DNA from: Rhizobium sp. BT04
Lineage (GTDB): Bacteria; Pseudomonadota; Alphaproteobacteria; Rhizobiales; Rhizobiaceae
Length of the DNA stretch: 64,000 nucleotides
NCBI RefSeq assembly: GCF_030053135.1
Contig: NZ_CP125652.1
Span: forward strand, 1,302,001 to 1,366,000
Reading direction: 5' to 3'
Of the stretch, positions 42,610 to 51,517 are shown piece by piece; position 1 is the first letter of the stretch; every line of letters begins with the position of its first letter. The notes beneath the pieces were generated by a model, which was given only the letters and a program-made list of their open reading frames with translations, did no database searches and was not told the origin of the DNA. The position numbers and the translations under genes were made by a program.

Positions 42610-43815
42610 ATGGACAACAGACTTCCGGTCACGGTGCTTTCAGGCTTTCTCGGGGCCGGCAAGACGACACTGCTCAACCATGTGCTCGCCAATCGCGAGG
42701 GTCTGCGCGTCGCCGTCATCGTCAACGACATGAGCGAGGTGAATATCGATGCCAGCCTGGTGCGCGACGGCGGCGCCAATCTCTCGCGCACCGAGGAGCA
42801 GCTGGTCGAGATGACCAATGGCTGCATCTGCTGCACGCTGCGCGACGACCTTTTGAAGGAGGTGCGCGATCTCGCCACCCAGGGCCGCTTCGATTACCTC
42901 CTAATCGAATCCACCGGCATCGCCGAGCCCCTGCCCGTCGCCACCACCTTCGAATTCCGCGACGAGAACGGCCAGAGCCTTTCCGACCTCGCAAGGCTCG
43001 ATACGATGGTGACGGTCGTCGATGCCGCCAATCTGCTTGCCGATTATGCGTCGGCCGATTTCCTCGCCGACCGTGGCGAAACGGCGGGTGACGGCGACAA
43101 CAGAACCATCGTCGACCTGCTGGTCGAGCAGATCGAATTCGCCGATGTCGTCGTGCTGAACAAGATCGGCACGGCAAGCGACGAACAGCGCGATGCCGCG
43201 CGGAAAATCATCATCGGACTCAACCCGGATGCGAGGCTGATCGAAGCGGATTTCGGCAAGGTGGCGCTCGAGGAGGTGCTCGGCACCGGCCGCTTCGATA
43301 TCGATAAAGCCGAGACCCATCCGCTCTGGTACAAGGAATTGCACGGCTTCCGCGATCATGTGCCGGAGACCGAGGAATACGGCATCCGCTCCTTCGTCTA
43401 TCGCGAAAAGCGGCCCTTCCATCCGGCAAAGCTGCAGGCTTTCCTCGACAGGACTTGGCCGGGCGTGGTGCGCGCCAAAGGCTTCTTCTGGCTGGCGACG
43501 CGCCCGCATCACGTCGGCGAGATCAGCCAGGCGGGCGCGATCGTGCGCACCGGCAAGATGGGCCTGTGGTGGGCAGCGGTGCCGCGCGAACAATGGCCTG
43601 AGGAACCAGGCTTCATGCGCGCCATCGGCCCCTATCTCGACCCCATCTGGGGCGACCGCCGCCAGGAAATCGTCTTCATCGGCGCCGATCCGATGGACGA
43701 GATCTGGATCAGAAGGGAACTCGACGCCTGTCTCATCAGGACAGATGTCTTCGCACCGGAGCGCTGGCGCGACCTGCCCGACCCCTTCGCCAACTGGAGC
43801 CGGCACGCGGCATGA
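42610..43815 (+). CDS. zigA: COG0523 zinc metallochaperone GTPase (ZigA/YciC-type)
   Basis: A 401-residue G3E GTPase. P-loop GFLGAGKT is at residues about 12-19, the metal motif GCICC at about 75-79 (ending [13 protein letters not shown]), and NKIG the base-specificity motif. The C-terminal CobW_C domain is at about 255-390. Under zinc starvation, ZigA-like proteins deliver zinc to dependent enzymes. The Zur box just upstream supports this. The stop overlaps the ATG of the following small gene by ATGA. Confidence 0.93.
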   Translation: MDNRLPVTVLSGFLGAGKTTLLNHVLANREGLRVAVIVNDMSEVNIDASLVRDGGANLSRTEEQLVEMTNGCICCTLRDDLLKEVRDLATQGRFDYLLIESTGIAEPLPVATTFEFRDENGQSLSDLARLDTMVTVVDAANLLADYASADFLADRGETAGDGDNRTIVDLLVEQIEFADVVVLNKIGTASDEQRDAARKIIIGLNPDARLIEADFGKVALEEVLGTGRFDIDKAETHPLWYKELHGFRDHVPETEEYGIRSFVYREKRPFHPAKLQAFLDRTWPGVVRAKGFFWLATRPHHVGEISQAGAIVRTGKMGLWWAAVPREQWPEEPGFMRAIGPYLDPIWGDRRQEIVFIGADPMDEIWIRRELDACLIRTDVFAPERWRDLPDPFANWSRHAA

Positions 43816-44003
43816 AGGCGACGGCAATCAAACCCTACCGCTGCTTGTGCCAGGAATGCGATCCTCTGCCGCCGATCGAGGGGCTGCATCCGCTGACGCA
43901 TGACCCCTCGGACGAGGCGCCGCGCAAGACCAGCGGATTGCTCGGCATCATCGCCGAACGGGTAATGCCTTTGCGCCGGCAGGACCAAGGCGGGGATGAC
44001 TGA
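43812..44003 (+). CDS. Small Cys-motif protein coupled to the zinc GTPase
   Basis: A 63-residue protein. The N-terminal [13 protein letters not shown] contains a C-x-C-x-x-C motif that could bind a metal. The rest is polar with no membrane segment. Its ATG overlaps the stop of the COG0523 gene (ATGA), so it is translated with it and probably repressed by Zur as well. No known family is recognised. Confidence 0.55.
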   Translation: MKATAIKPYRCLCQECDPLPPIEGLHPLTHDPSDEAPRKTSGLLGIIAERVMPLRRQDQGGDD

Positions 44004-44030
44004 CGCAGTATCCTCCAAGCCGACGACGAA

Positions 44031-44095
44031 TTTGGCGCGAACGACACCCCACGCTCTGTAGGCCAGGTCGAGTTTGGCGCGAACGCCAACCCCAC
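44031..44095 (+). repeat. Short direct repeat
   Basis: TTTGGCGCGAACGACACCCCAC (44031-44052) and TTTGGCGCGAACGCCAACCCCAC (44073-44095), start to start 42 bases. Function unknown. Confidence 0.4.
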
Positions 44096-44162
44096 TCTCC
44101 GTCATCCCAGACCATGCCACTACTGCTGATGGATGCGGTGTGGATGCTCGGCTCACAGTCGC

Positions 44163-44189
44163 AAAAAGGGCGGCCGAAGCCGCCCCTTT
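44163..44189 (-). terminator. Intrinsic terminator after the RcnB-like gene
   Basis: GGGCGGC (44068+100, i.e. 44168-44174) and GCCGCCC (44179-44185) with a CGAA loop; the reverse strand continues into TTTTT. It also has T's on the forward strand (CTTTCTT), so it may work in both directions. Confidence 0.75.
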
Positions 44190-44205
44190 CTTATCCATCC
44201 ACCGA

Positions 44206-44529
44206 TCAACGACCGGCAATGACGCTGGAGATGATGCCGCTGGTGACGCCGATCAGCAGGTAGTCGTTGTCGGCCCGGACCCAGCGATAGCCGCGCGGCG
44301 GCGGCGCCAGCCGGTAGCGGCGGTAGTCGTTGACATCGGAGAACCGCCGGCGTTCGCTGGCGTTGACGCGGTATCCCTTTTTCCAATGCGGCCGGATGAC
44401 CGTCTTCTCAACGATCACCCGCTTGTGCACGACAGGCGGGCGACGATAATCATCGGCGCTGGCCTGGGAGACAACCATCGGCGAGAGGAGGAAGGAGGCG
44501 GAAAGAAGAGCTGCAAAAATCTTTTTCAT
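44206..44529 (-). CDS. RcnB-like periplasmic protein
   Basis: A 107-residue secreted protein. The signal peptide (about 1-25) ends SQASA. The mature part is basic, with RPPVVHKRVIVEKT and then the RcnB block DVNDYRRYRLAPPPRGYRWVRADNDYLLIGVTSG (split over two lines of the family pattern), ending in a hydrophobic turn. In E. coli RcnB helps nickel/cobalt homeostasis; in rhizobia the role is unknown. Confidence 0.8.
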   Translation of the reverse strand: MKKIFAALLSASFLLSPMVVSQASADDYRRPPVVHKRVIVEKTVIRPHWKKGYRVNASERRRFSDVNDYRRYRLAPPPRGYRWVRADNDYLLIGVTSGIISSVIAGR

Positions 44530-44835
44530 GTGGGGTTCCTCAGTGGCGGGCACGAGAACAAACTAGGGCTGAAAAGATGAACCGAAACTGAAACTTAAGT
44601 TAAACTTTCGTAATGGAATCCGGTGGTTTGGGGCCAGATTCTTGTATTTTAGATGAGACTCACACATCTTGACAAACCACCGTTTTGCCGAAGTCGGCAC
44701 GTCGTCCATAGATCGGATTCGATTTCCGGAAGGATTGAGCGCAGATTCAAAATCATCGAACGTTTTGCGATCACGCCCTTGGCGCCGTCGGACGCCGCAA
44801 GGGCGAGACAACGCAAAAGATAATGGAGGAAAACC
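44530..44835. repeat. Intergenic region with dispersed repeat copy at 44720-44797
   Basis: No gene is supported. The segment AAGGATTGAGCGCAGATTC at 44730-44748, continuing into AAAATCATCGAACGTTTTG, is related to AAGGATTATCCGCAGATTC at 51444-51462. The frame at 44563-44928 on the reverse strand runs through the repeat and into the VOC gene and is not credible. Confidence 0.4.
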
Positions 44836-45219
44836 ATGCCCGGTATCAGCATGCGCTATATCGTTGACGACGTTGACGCCGCGCTGGAGTTCTACACGAG
44901 ACATCTCGGCTTCACGGTCGCGCTTCACCCCGCGTCCAGCTTCGCCATCCTGACCAGGGACGGCTTTCGTCTGCTCGTCAGCGGCATGGCGGGACCGGGC
45001 GGCGCGTCCCAGGCAATGCCCGACGGGCGAACACCGGAACCAGGCGGATGGAATCGCATGCAGATCGAGGTCGCGGACCTGGCGGCGGAAGTCGCCGCGC
45101 TGCGCCAGGCGGGCGCGCGGTTTCGCAACGAAATCGTCCAGGGCATAGGCGGCAAGCAGATCCTGCTCGAAGACCCGGCCGGAAACCCGATCGAGCTCTT
45201 TGAAGCGCCGAAGAGATGA
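44836..45219 (+). CDS. VOC-family (glyoxalase/bleomycin-resistance-like) protein
   Basis: A 127-residue single VOC domain: MRYIVDDVDAALEFYTRHLGF, ILTRDGFRLLVSG and QILLEDPAGNPIELFEA, with a metal-binding Glu near the C-terminus. GGAGGA precedes the ATG by 6 bases. Substrate unknown. Confidence 0.9.
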   Translation: MPGISMRYIVDDVDAALEFYTRHLGFTVALHPASSFAILTRDGFRLLVSGMAGPGGASQAMPDGRTPEPGGWNRMQIEVADLAAEVAALRQAGARFRNEIVQGIGGKQILLEDPAGNPIELFEAPKR

Positions 45220-45385
45220 GTGCCGCGGCAGCGGTCATGCTCTCCCCGTCGGTTGAATGGCAGGCAAGATCCTGATGACGGCAGGCCGACATCGACGTTG
45301 CCAACGGCAAGAATGGCGGCTGCGCCTTGCTACCTCTGCCCGAGCGTGTAGTTTCGGACTCGCGTCAATTCAGAGGTAGGGAAAC

Positions 45386-46717
45386 ATGTCCGAATCCGCG
45401 GGCGGGCTCTTCGACTATGTCGGGATACTAGCCGTGTTGCTTCTCGTGGCCGCCAATGGCTTCTTCGTCGCCGCCGAATTCGCGCTGGTGTCGGTCAGGC
45501 GCAGCCGTGTCACCGAACTTGCCGCGGCAGGCCGCATGAATGCCTCCGCTCTCCAGCGCGCCGTCGACAATCTCGACGCCAACCTCGCGGCCACCCAGCT
45601 CGGCATCACCATCTCCTCGCTCGCCCTCGGCTGGGTCGGCGAACCAGCGCTTGCCCACCTGATCGAGCCTCTGCTGTCCTGGCTGCCCGGACAATGGGCG
45701 ACAACAGGTGCACATACCGTCGCCATCGTCATTGCCTTCGTCATCATCACGGCACTGCACATCGTGCTCGGCGAGCTCGCGCCGAAAAGCCTGGCGCTTC
45801 AGCGCAGCGAAGCCACCTCGCTTGCCGTCGTGCGACCGCTCGGCCTCTTCCTGGTGCTGTTCAAGCCGGCGATCTTTGCTCTGAACGGCATGGGTAACCT
45901 CGTGCTCAGGGGTGTGGGTCTTCGCGCCGGCACCGGCGAATCGTCATTCCATTCGCCGCAGGAGCTCAAGCTGCTGGTCGCCGAGAGCCAGGAGGCCGGC
46001 CTTCTTAACCAGGTGCAGCAGCAGCTCGTCGAGCGGGTCTTCAACATCGGCGACAGGCCGATCTCCGATATCATGACCCCGCGTCTCGATATCGAATGGT
46101 TCGACGCTGACGACAGCGAGGCCGAGATCCTGAAGACCATTCGCGAATGCAGCCACGAACAATTGCTGGTCGCCCGCGGCTCGATCGACGAACCGATCGG
46201 CATGGTGCTGAAGAAGGACCTTCTCGACCAGGTTCTCGACGGCGGCAAGGTCAGGCCGATGGCGGTCATCAAGCAGCCGCTGGTGCTGCATGAGGGCGCC
46301 TCGGTCGTGCGTGTGCTCGACAGTTTCAAGGCCTCGCCTGTCCGCCTCGCCATCGTCATCGATGAGTATGGCAGCCTGGAAGGCATCGTCACCCAGACCG
46401 ATCTGCTCGAAGCCATCGCCGGCGACTTGCCGGGATCCAACGAAGAGCCCGACATCGTTGTGCGCGAAGACGGCTCGCTCTTGATCGATGCGATGATGCC
46501 GGCCTTCGACGCCTTCGAACGGCTCGGGCTGCGCGACCGTCCGGATGCCGATTTCCATACGCTTGCGGGCTTTGCGCTGCACCAGCTCCAGCATATCCCA
46601 GAAGCCGGCGAAACCTTCGTCTTCGATAACTGGCGCTTCGAAGTGCTCGATATGGACGGCATGCGCATCGACAAGATGCTCGCGACGCGCATCCCTGCAG
46701 ACGGGGCGGAAGCCTAA
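45386..46717 (+). CDS. HlyC/CorC-type (CNNM) transporter with CBS domains
   Basis: A 443-residue protein. An N-terminal CNNM/DUF21 membrane domain (about 10-200) has four helices (GFFVAAEFALVSVRRSRV, NLAATQLGITISSLALGWVG). A CBS pair follows (about 220-340; DIMTPRLDIEW, then RLAIVIDEYGSLEGIVTQTDLLEAI), then a CorC_HlyC domain (about 355-435). The family is linked to Mg(II)/Co(II) transport. It converges on the chromate transporter gene, with 11 bases between stops. Confidence 0.93.
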   Translation: MSESAGGLFDYVGILAVLLLVAANGFFVAAEFALVSVRRSRVTELAAAGRMNASALQRAVDNLDANLAATQLGITISSLALGWVGEPALAHLIEPLLSWLPGQWATTGAHTVAIVIAFVIITALHIVLGELAPKSLALQRSEATSLAVVRPLGLFLVLFKPAIFALNGMGNLVLRGVGLRAGTGESSFHSPQELKLLVAESQEAGLLNQVQQQLVERVFNIGDRPISDIMTPRLDIEWFDADDSEAEILKTIRECSHEQLLVARGSIDEPIGMVLKKDLLDQVLDGGKVRPMAVIKQPLVLHEGASVVRVLDSFKASPVRLAIVIDEYGSLEGIVTQTDLLEAIAGDLPGSNEEPDIVVREDGSLLIDAMMPAFDAFERLGLRDRPDADFHTLAGFALHQLQHIPEAGETFVFDNWRFEVLDMDGMRIDKMLATRIPADGAEA

Positions 46718-46728
46718 CCTGAAAGGCT

Positions 46729-48162
46729 CTATCTCACGGCCAGCGTCCAGAGCATTCCTGACATCGCACAAGCAAGCAGCGTCGTGATAACAGACGTCCT
46801 GAACCGGAAGATCGCGATGGCGGCGGCGGCCGACAGCGCCATTGCCGCCGGCACGGCCGATTGCAGCACGGGGATATCGAGCCGCAAGGTTCCAAGGTGC
46901 ACGGTCGCGACCTCGGCAAAGAGCGTGTGCAGGCCAAACCAGATGGCGAGGTTGAGAATAACCCCGACCACCGCAGCCGTGATGGCCGACATCGCGCCGG
47001 CGAGCGCGACATTGCCGCGCAATTTTTCGATGAATGGCGCGCCGAGAAAGATCCACAGGAAACAGGGAACGAACGTCACCCAAGTTGTCAGGATCGCCGC
47101 GAGCGTCGCGGCGAGCATCGGATCCAGCGATCCGGGATTACGGTAGGCGCCCATGAAGCCGACGAACTGAAGGACCATGATCAGCGGCCCTGGCGTCGTC
47201 TCGGCCATGCCGAGGCCATCGAGCATCTCGCCGGGTTTCAGCCAGCCGAAACGCTGCACGGCCTCCTGCGCGACATAGGCGAGCGCGGCATAGGCACCAC
47301 CGAAGGTGACGACCGCCATCTTGCTGAAGAACAGACCGATCTCGGTGAAAACGTCGTGTGCCCCGAAAGCCGCATAGAGGCCCGCGACGGGCACGAGCCA
47401 GAGGGCGAGCAACGCGGCCGACATACGCAGCGACCAAATAAGGTTGGGGCGCGCATGCGGCGGTATGCCCTCTCCGAGCGCGGACTCGGCATCCGAAAGG
47501 ACCGAACCGCTCCCGGCCTTGTGCCCGCCGCCTGGCCTGAAGGCGGCAAAGCCGAACCTGCCGCCGAGGAAGCCGGCGATGCCGGCGGCAAGCACGATCA
47601 GCGGGAACGGCACGTGCAAGAAGAAGATGGCAACGAAAGCCACCGCCGCAATTGCGAGCATGACGTTATTTCTGAGGGCACGGCTGCCGATGCGGATGAC
47701 GGCCTGGACAACGACGGCAAGCACCGCGGCCTTCAACCCGAAAAACAGGCCGGCGACGATGCCGACGCTGCCATAGGCCGCGTAGATATAGCTGAGGCAA
47801 AGGATCGACAGAAATCCCGGCAGCACGAACAGCAGGCCGGCAACGAGACCACCCAGCGTGCGGTGCATCAGCCAGCCGATGTAGATGGCGAGCTGCTGCG
47901 CCTCGGGTCCGGGGAGCAGCATGCAATAGTTCAGCGCATGCAGAAAACGGTGCTCACCGATCCATCGTTTCTCGTCGACGACGATCCGGTGCATGACGGC
48001 GATCTGGCCGGCCGGGCCACCGAAGCTCAGGGCGGCAACGCGCAGCCACACCTTGACGGCCTCGCCGAAGGAGACGCCGTGGTGATGCCTCTCGCCTGCG
48101 TCTTTCCCCTCCATTTGGCCTCCCGCTTGTCCCAGGAGCGGAATGTCCGTCATCTCCGTCAT
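46729..48162 (-). CDS. chrA: Chromate transporter ChrA
   Basis: A 477-residue membrane protein of the CHR superfamily with two homologous halves, each with about six helices. The N-terminal half has WLRVAALSFGGPAGQIAVM and LNYCMLLPGPEAQQLAIYIGW; the C-terminal half has FSKMAVVTFGGAYAALAYV and GLGMAETTPGPLIMVLQFVGF. The FGG-A(G)Q and the PGP motifs are those of the long-chain ChrA exporters. It starts one base after the chrB-type gene stop, so the two are an operon. Confidence 0.93.
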   Translation of the reverse strand: MTEMTDIPLLGQAGGQMEGKDAGERHHHGVSFGEAVKVWLRVAALSFGGPAGQIAVMHRIVVDEKRWIGEHRFLHALNYCMLLPGPEAQQLAIYIGWLMHRTLGGLVAGLLFVLPGFLSILCLSYIYAAYGSVGIVAGLFFGLKAAVLAVVVQAVIRIGSRALRNNVMLAIAAVAFVAIFFLHVPFPLIVLAAGIAGFLGGRFGFAAFRPGGGHKAGSGSVLSDAESALGEGIPPHARPNLIWSLRMSAALLALWLVPVAGLYAAFGAHDVFTEIGLFFSKMAVVTFGGAYAALAYVAQEAVQRFGWLKPGEMLDGLGMAETTPGPLIMVLQFVGFMGAYRNPGSLDPMLAATLAAILTTWVTFVPCFLWIFLGAPFIEKLRGNVALAGAMSAITAAVVGVILNLAIWFGLHTLFAEVATVHLGTLRLDIPVLQSAVPAAMALSAAAAIAIFRFRTSVITTLLACAMSGMLWTLAVR

Positions 48163-48163
48163 C

Positions 48164-48979
48164 TCACACCCTCTTCTTCGGCGCGGGCCAGTTGTGGGTT
48201 TCCTCGGTCGCGTCCCGGCACCAGCGGAAGAAGGCGTCGTAGAGAAGCATTCCGGCCTCGAGTTGCTCCAGATCGTCGGAATACATCCTGGAAAGGCCGA
48301 GCGATGCAGCCAGCAGGCCGGGCGCCTCCGGCGCGAGATCGAGCCTTGCGGTATCCGCCGCCCTGACGATCCGCGCCAGGCGCAGCAGCGGTTCCGATGC
48401 CAGTCCGAATTCTTCGATCATCACATCGAACGTGCAGAACTCACCGCGATGGCTCCAGAACACGTCTTCGATATCGAAGGGCACGGCCCCGAAACGCTCG
48501 GCGACGGCCAGAACCTCCGGCGCCGGCACGAACAGGAAGACGGCGTCCGGATCGACGAAGCGCCGGATCAGCCAGGGACAGGCGATGCGGTCGATCTTCG
48601 GCCGCGCCCGCGTTACCCAGACGGTGCGTCCCTGCGCGTCGCGGCGCGGCAGCTTTTCCTCAGGCACTGCCGGTCCTGTTGCAATCCAGGCTTCGAAGCC
48701 GCCTTCGAGGCTTTCCGCGTCGATACCGGCATGTCTGAGATAAGCAGCGACGCCATGGCTGAGCTTGGCGCCCCTCTGGCAGACCACCACGACGGCATCC
48801 GCATCGATGCTGCCCGCCCAGGACGCAACCTCGGCATGGTCGCGCCGGATCGAGCCCGGAACCAGGCGCGGATCGAGCGCGAAGTCCTCCTCCGTACGCA
48901 CGTCGATGACGGCAGGCGCACCGGGCGTTCCGATGAGGCGATTGAGCTTGTCGGGAGAAATTTCGAGAAATGACGGCAT
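48164..48979 (-). CDS. chrB: Chromate resistance protein ChrB-type, rhodanese fused to ChrB C-terminal domain
   Basis: A 271-residue protein. The N-terminal rhodanese domain (about 8-105) has PAVIDVRTEEDFALDPRLVPGSIRR, and its active-site Cys is VVVCQRGAKLSHG. The C-terminal ChrB domain (about 115-265) has WVTRARPKIDRIACPWLIRRFVDP, PFDIEDVFWSHRGEFCTFDVMIEEF. ChrB is a chromate-responsive regulator or enzyme. AGGAGG lies 10 bases before ATG 48979; earlier in-frame ATGs are less likely. It is followed by chrA. Confidence 0.9.
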   Translation of the reverse strand: MPSFLEISPDKLNRLIGTPGAPAVIDVRTEEDFALDPRLVPGSIRRDHAEVASWAGSIDADAVVVVCQRGAKLSHGVAAYLRHAGIDAESLEGGFEAWIATGPAVPEEKLPRRDAQGRTVWVTRARPKIDRIACPWLIRRFVDPDAVFLFVPAPEVLAVAERFGAVPFDIEDVFWSHRGEFCTFDVMIEEFGLASEPLLRLARIVRAADTARLDLAPEAPGLLAASLGLSRMYSDDLEQLEAGMLLYDAFFRWCRDATEETHNWPAPKKRV

Positions 48980-49314
48980 GACGCGTCCTCCGTTGATCGG
49001 GTTTAATGGACGCGATTCTTCAGCATGACGCCTCGTGGGATGATCGCAACCCCATGACAAAACCATGCGCAAACACACCGCCTCGTGTCAAGCGCGCGCT
49101 TGCATGGAAAAGGGTCGCGCAACATTCTTGTCGAAGCGGAAGCGACTTCGGCGGGTGAACTAAGCCCACGGCCCATCGGCAAGCCAGGCGGTATTGGCTG
49201 CCGATTCAGGTCGGCTGCGCCCGAAAACCCCTGCTGGCAACGGCTTCCCGGCACCCGCGTGGAACAAAATGACCACTTCGGCATTCTTCTCTCACCGAAA
49301 GAGGAGAAAGTACC
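48980..49314. other. Intergenic region upstream of the chromate operon, nothing recognised
   Basis: The 335 bases hold the divergent 5' flanks of the chrB gene and the 49315 gene. I see no convincing operator, terminator or RNA gene. Confidence 0.4.
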
Positions 49315-49632
49315 ATGACGTACGACCCCAATAATGCCAACGACCCGAACCGCCCGCTGAACCCAAATCTGGACCTGCGCACCACGCCTGCCGCACGCAC
49401 CAATAATACGTGGGTTGTCTGGGTCGCTGCATTGGCCGTGATCGCTGTCGCTGCATTCGCCTATTCGCAGTGGAGCACCCCCGGCACATCCCCGGACACG
49501 ACAGCCTCCACGACCCAATCCGAGCCGGTGCCGGTCAAGCCGATCGCTCCGACTGACAACAGCGCAACGCCCGCACCGGCACCAGCAACGCCGGCTCCAG
49601 CCACGCCGCCGGCTGCCCCTGCCCAGCAGTAG
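49315..49632 (+). CDS. Small single-pass membrane protein with Pro/Ala-rich tail
   Basis: A 105-residue protein. An Asn/Pro-rich N-terminus (DPNNANDPNRPLNPN) is followed by one membrane segment (about 33-51, WVVWVAALAVIAVAAFAYS) and a Thr/Pro/Ala-rich tail. It is probably anchored in the inner membrane with the tail in the periplasm. GAGGAG is 6 bases before the ATG. Function unknown. Confidence 0.75.
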   Translation: MTYDPNNANDPNRPLNPNLDLRTTPAARTNNTWVVWVAALAVIAVAAFAYSQWSTPGTSPDTTASTTQSEPVPVKPIAPTDNSATPAPAPATPAPATPPAAPAQQ

Positions 49633-49983
49633 CCCTGCCCGGCGCACGGAACGGATACGTCCCTGGTGTGTCGGACACGACACCCAGGGAAAGTCCATTG
49701 TTCGGGCACATGAGTGGAAAAACGATCTCCATTTGCAGGGTCATGCGCCCATCCGGGCATCTTTTTACCGCGTGGCCCTTGAACCTCCTCAAGCTAACCT
49801 TACATACCACTCATGTAATTTGTCTCCGACGGCTGACCACGGATGTACTGGCAGCCGCCGTTGAGACAGATCGAGGAAGGTCGGTGCGAATTTCGCCCGG
49901 CCTTTTTTCTTGTCCTCGCCGTCCGCCAACCTGGCTCGGCCTCTCGCGGGTTCGACGCGTTCGCTAAGATTTGGCTCGGGGAC
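49633..49983 (+). other. Intergenic region with terminator and possible small RNA
   Basis: No gene is supported in the 350 bases. A stem-loop with T run at 49879-49909 suggests that a transcript ends here. It is ~250 bases from the upstream gene, too far to be its normal terminator, so a small RNA ending here is possible. Confidence 0.35.
49879..49909 (+). terminator. Intrinsic terminator in the 49.6-50 kb intergenic region
   Basis: GGTCGGTGCGA pairs with TTCGCCCGGCC (one bulged T, one G-T pair), followed by TTTTTT at 49903-49908. Confidence 0.6.
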
Positions 49984-50286
49984 CTACTTGGGAATCCTGT
50001 TGTAGAAGGATTGCGGATCGTACACGCACTCATAGTCCAGCAGGCAGAGCTTGCCATCGCGGTCCTTGATCCTCGCGGTGTCGTATTTATCGCCCAGACT
50101 GCATCTAGCCGGCGGATAGCGGAAACTGCGGCCGCCGAAGCCCATGCGCACGAAGACCTTCTTGTCCTGACGGATGATCTGCGCAAGCTCGCCGCAGCTG
50201 TGATCCCTGGCATTGACCTCCACCGCCTCGGCGGCAAGGGCTGCGGAAGGAAGCAACAGCGCAACGGCCAGAACAAGGCTTTTCAT
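49984..50286 (-). CDS. Secreted cysteine-containing protein, paralogue 1
   Basis: A 100-residue protein with a signal peptide (1-19, SAALAAEA). The mature part includes DHSCGELAQIIRQDKKVFV, RMGFGGRSFRYPPARC, SLGDKYDTARI and CLLDYECVYDP. Four Cys residues suggest two disulfides in the periplasm. It is about 60% identical to the protein at 50776-51072. I do not recognise the family. Confidence 0.8.
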   Translation of the reverse strand: MKSLVLAVALLLPSAALAAEAVEVNARDHSCGELAQIIRQDKKVFVRMGFGGRSFRYPPARCSLGDKYDTARIKDRDGKLCLLDYECVYDPQSFYNRIPK

Positions 50287-50453
50287 GGAAACTCCTGAAT
50301 ACGAGAGGATGGAGGTAGGGCATATGCACCCGTGCCGCCAGCCTTCAACACCTCGAATGATAGCCTGTAAACCGCTCGAGCGAATTTTCCGTGCAATCGG
50401 TCATGCCGGAGCACATCCCATCCGTTAAGATGTTTCGCCTATCCTGCCGGTTC

Positions 50454-50747
50454 ATGAAACCGACCTTTGGACGCAGGCGCCCCGCATTACCCGAGCGAAA
50501 GCGGATCGAGGCCGCGCCAGCCCCTGGGAATGATGCGTTATATGACTGGCGCAAGATCGGGCAATACGCCAGAAACGGTGCGCTTGCCCTTCTGATCGCC
50601 GCAAAGCTTGCCATCGCGGCCACACACGTCGCCGCCCTCGACACCTCCTACTCTTTCTCGGAATACGGACCACCCATGGCGGCACTGGTGATATTCATCC
50701 TCGGAGGCCTCTGGCTCCTCGGCGTAAAGCCGACCGACCGCGACTGA
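50454..50747 (+). CDS. Small membrane protein between two paralogous genes
   Basis: A 97-residue protein with a basic N-terminus (KPTFGRRRPALPERKR) and two membrane segments (about 46-62, GALALLIAAKLAIAATHVAA, and 73-88, MAALVIFILGGLWLLG). No good ribosome site is visible; an earlier in-frame ATG at 50430 is possible. It is encoded opposite to the paralogues on both sides. Function unknown. Confidence 0.5.
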   Translation: MKPTFGRRRPALPERKRIEAAPAPGNDALYDWRKIGQYARNGALALLIAAKLAIAATHVAALDTSYSFSEYGPPMAALVIFILGGLWLLGVKPTDRD

Positions 50748-50775
50748 GACGCTTATCAATCCTACCGTTCGAGTA

Positions 50776-51072
50776 TCACGGGAAATTATAGGATGACGCG
50801 GGGTCGTAGACGCAGGCATAATCGAGAACGCATTGCTTTCCCCCGCCGTCGCGGAAACTGGCCGTGCTTCGCATGTCGCCCAGGCTGCATTGAGCCGGCG
50901 GATAACGAAAGCTGCGCCCGCCGAAACCGACGCGGACAAAGACCTTCTTGTTCTGACGGATGATCTGCGCAATCTCACCGCAACTGTGATCCACCGCCTT
51001 GACCTGCATCACCCCGGCGGCAAAAGCCGGCAGCGGTAGAGACAAGACGACAGCGAAGATGACGCTTCTCAT
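50776..51072 (-). CDS. Secreted cysteine-containing protein, paralogue 2
   Basis: A 98-residue protein with a signal peptide (1-18). The mature part has VKAVDHSCGEIAQIIRQNKK, VFVRVGFGGRSFRYPPAQC, then SLGDMRSTASFRDG and CVLDYACVYDP. It is a close relative of the 49984-50286 product, sharing nearly all Cys, Gly and aromatic positions; only the middle of the C-terminal half differs. The two flank a small membrane-protein gene. Confidence 0.8.
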   Translation of the reverse strand: MRSVIFAVVLSLPLPAFAAGVMQVKAVDHSCGEIAQIIRQNKKVFVRVGFGGRSFRYPPAQCSLGDMRSTASFRDGGGKQCVLDYACVYDPASSYNFP

Positions 51073-51163
51073 GGCCCCCTCCAGTGTATGAGAAGAAGAT
51101 AGGGCAAGCGCATGCATGCGGCCAGTGCGAACCGAATCGCCCGTTTCCGGAACGATTTCCAGC

Positions 51164-51182
51164 GGGCCGGAAAATCCGGCCC
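51164..51182 (-). terminator. Hairpin downstream of tRNA-Lys
   Basis: GGGCCGGA (51164-51171), three-base loop, TCCGGCCC (51175-51182). It lies 33 bases past the 3' end of the tRNA. There is no T run on the reverse strand, so it may be a processing or weak termination signal. Confidence 0.35.
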
Positions 51183-51214
51183 GAATACAAATACATCAAT
51201 CTTATCAAGAGATT

Positions 51215-51290
<76 letters not shown>

Positions 51291-51429
51291 GTTCGCGCTT
51301 GGCTGCGCGGTGTGACGGGGCGTATAAACAGGATCGGCAGGCTTGTCCAGCATATCGGCGAAATTTCTTTGGTTAATTGCAAAGATTTTTCGGCATGGCT
51401 GAAATGCAGCACGTAGCCCCGAAAATCAG

Positions 51430-51511
51430 AGCCGGTTTTCGGAAAGGATTATCCGCAGATTCAAAGTCATAGAGCGTCTTTGGCGCGGCCTATCGGACGC
51501 GCGGCGCTCCG
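51430..51511 (+). repeat. Dispersed intergenic element, second copy
   Basis: Related to 44720-44797. Shared parts include AAGGATT, GCAGATTCAAA, TCAT-GA-CGT and a GC-rich palindromic end (CGGACGCGCGGCGC). Such short elements are common in Rhizobium genomes near gene ends. Confidence 0.45.
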
Positions 51512-51517
51512 ATGAAA

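Noticed and set aside
44563..44928. A 121-residue reverse frame in the 44.5-44.9 kb region
   Set aside because: It crosses a dispersed repeat and the start of the VOC gene and lacks a ribosome site.
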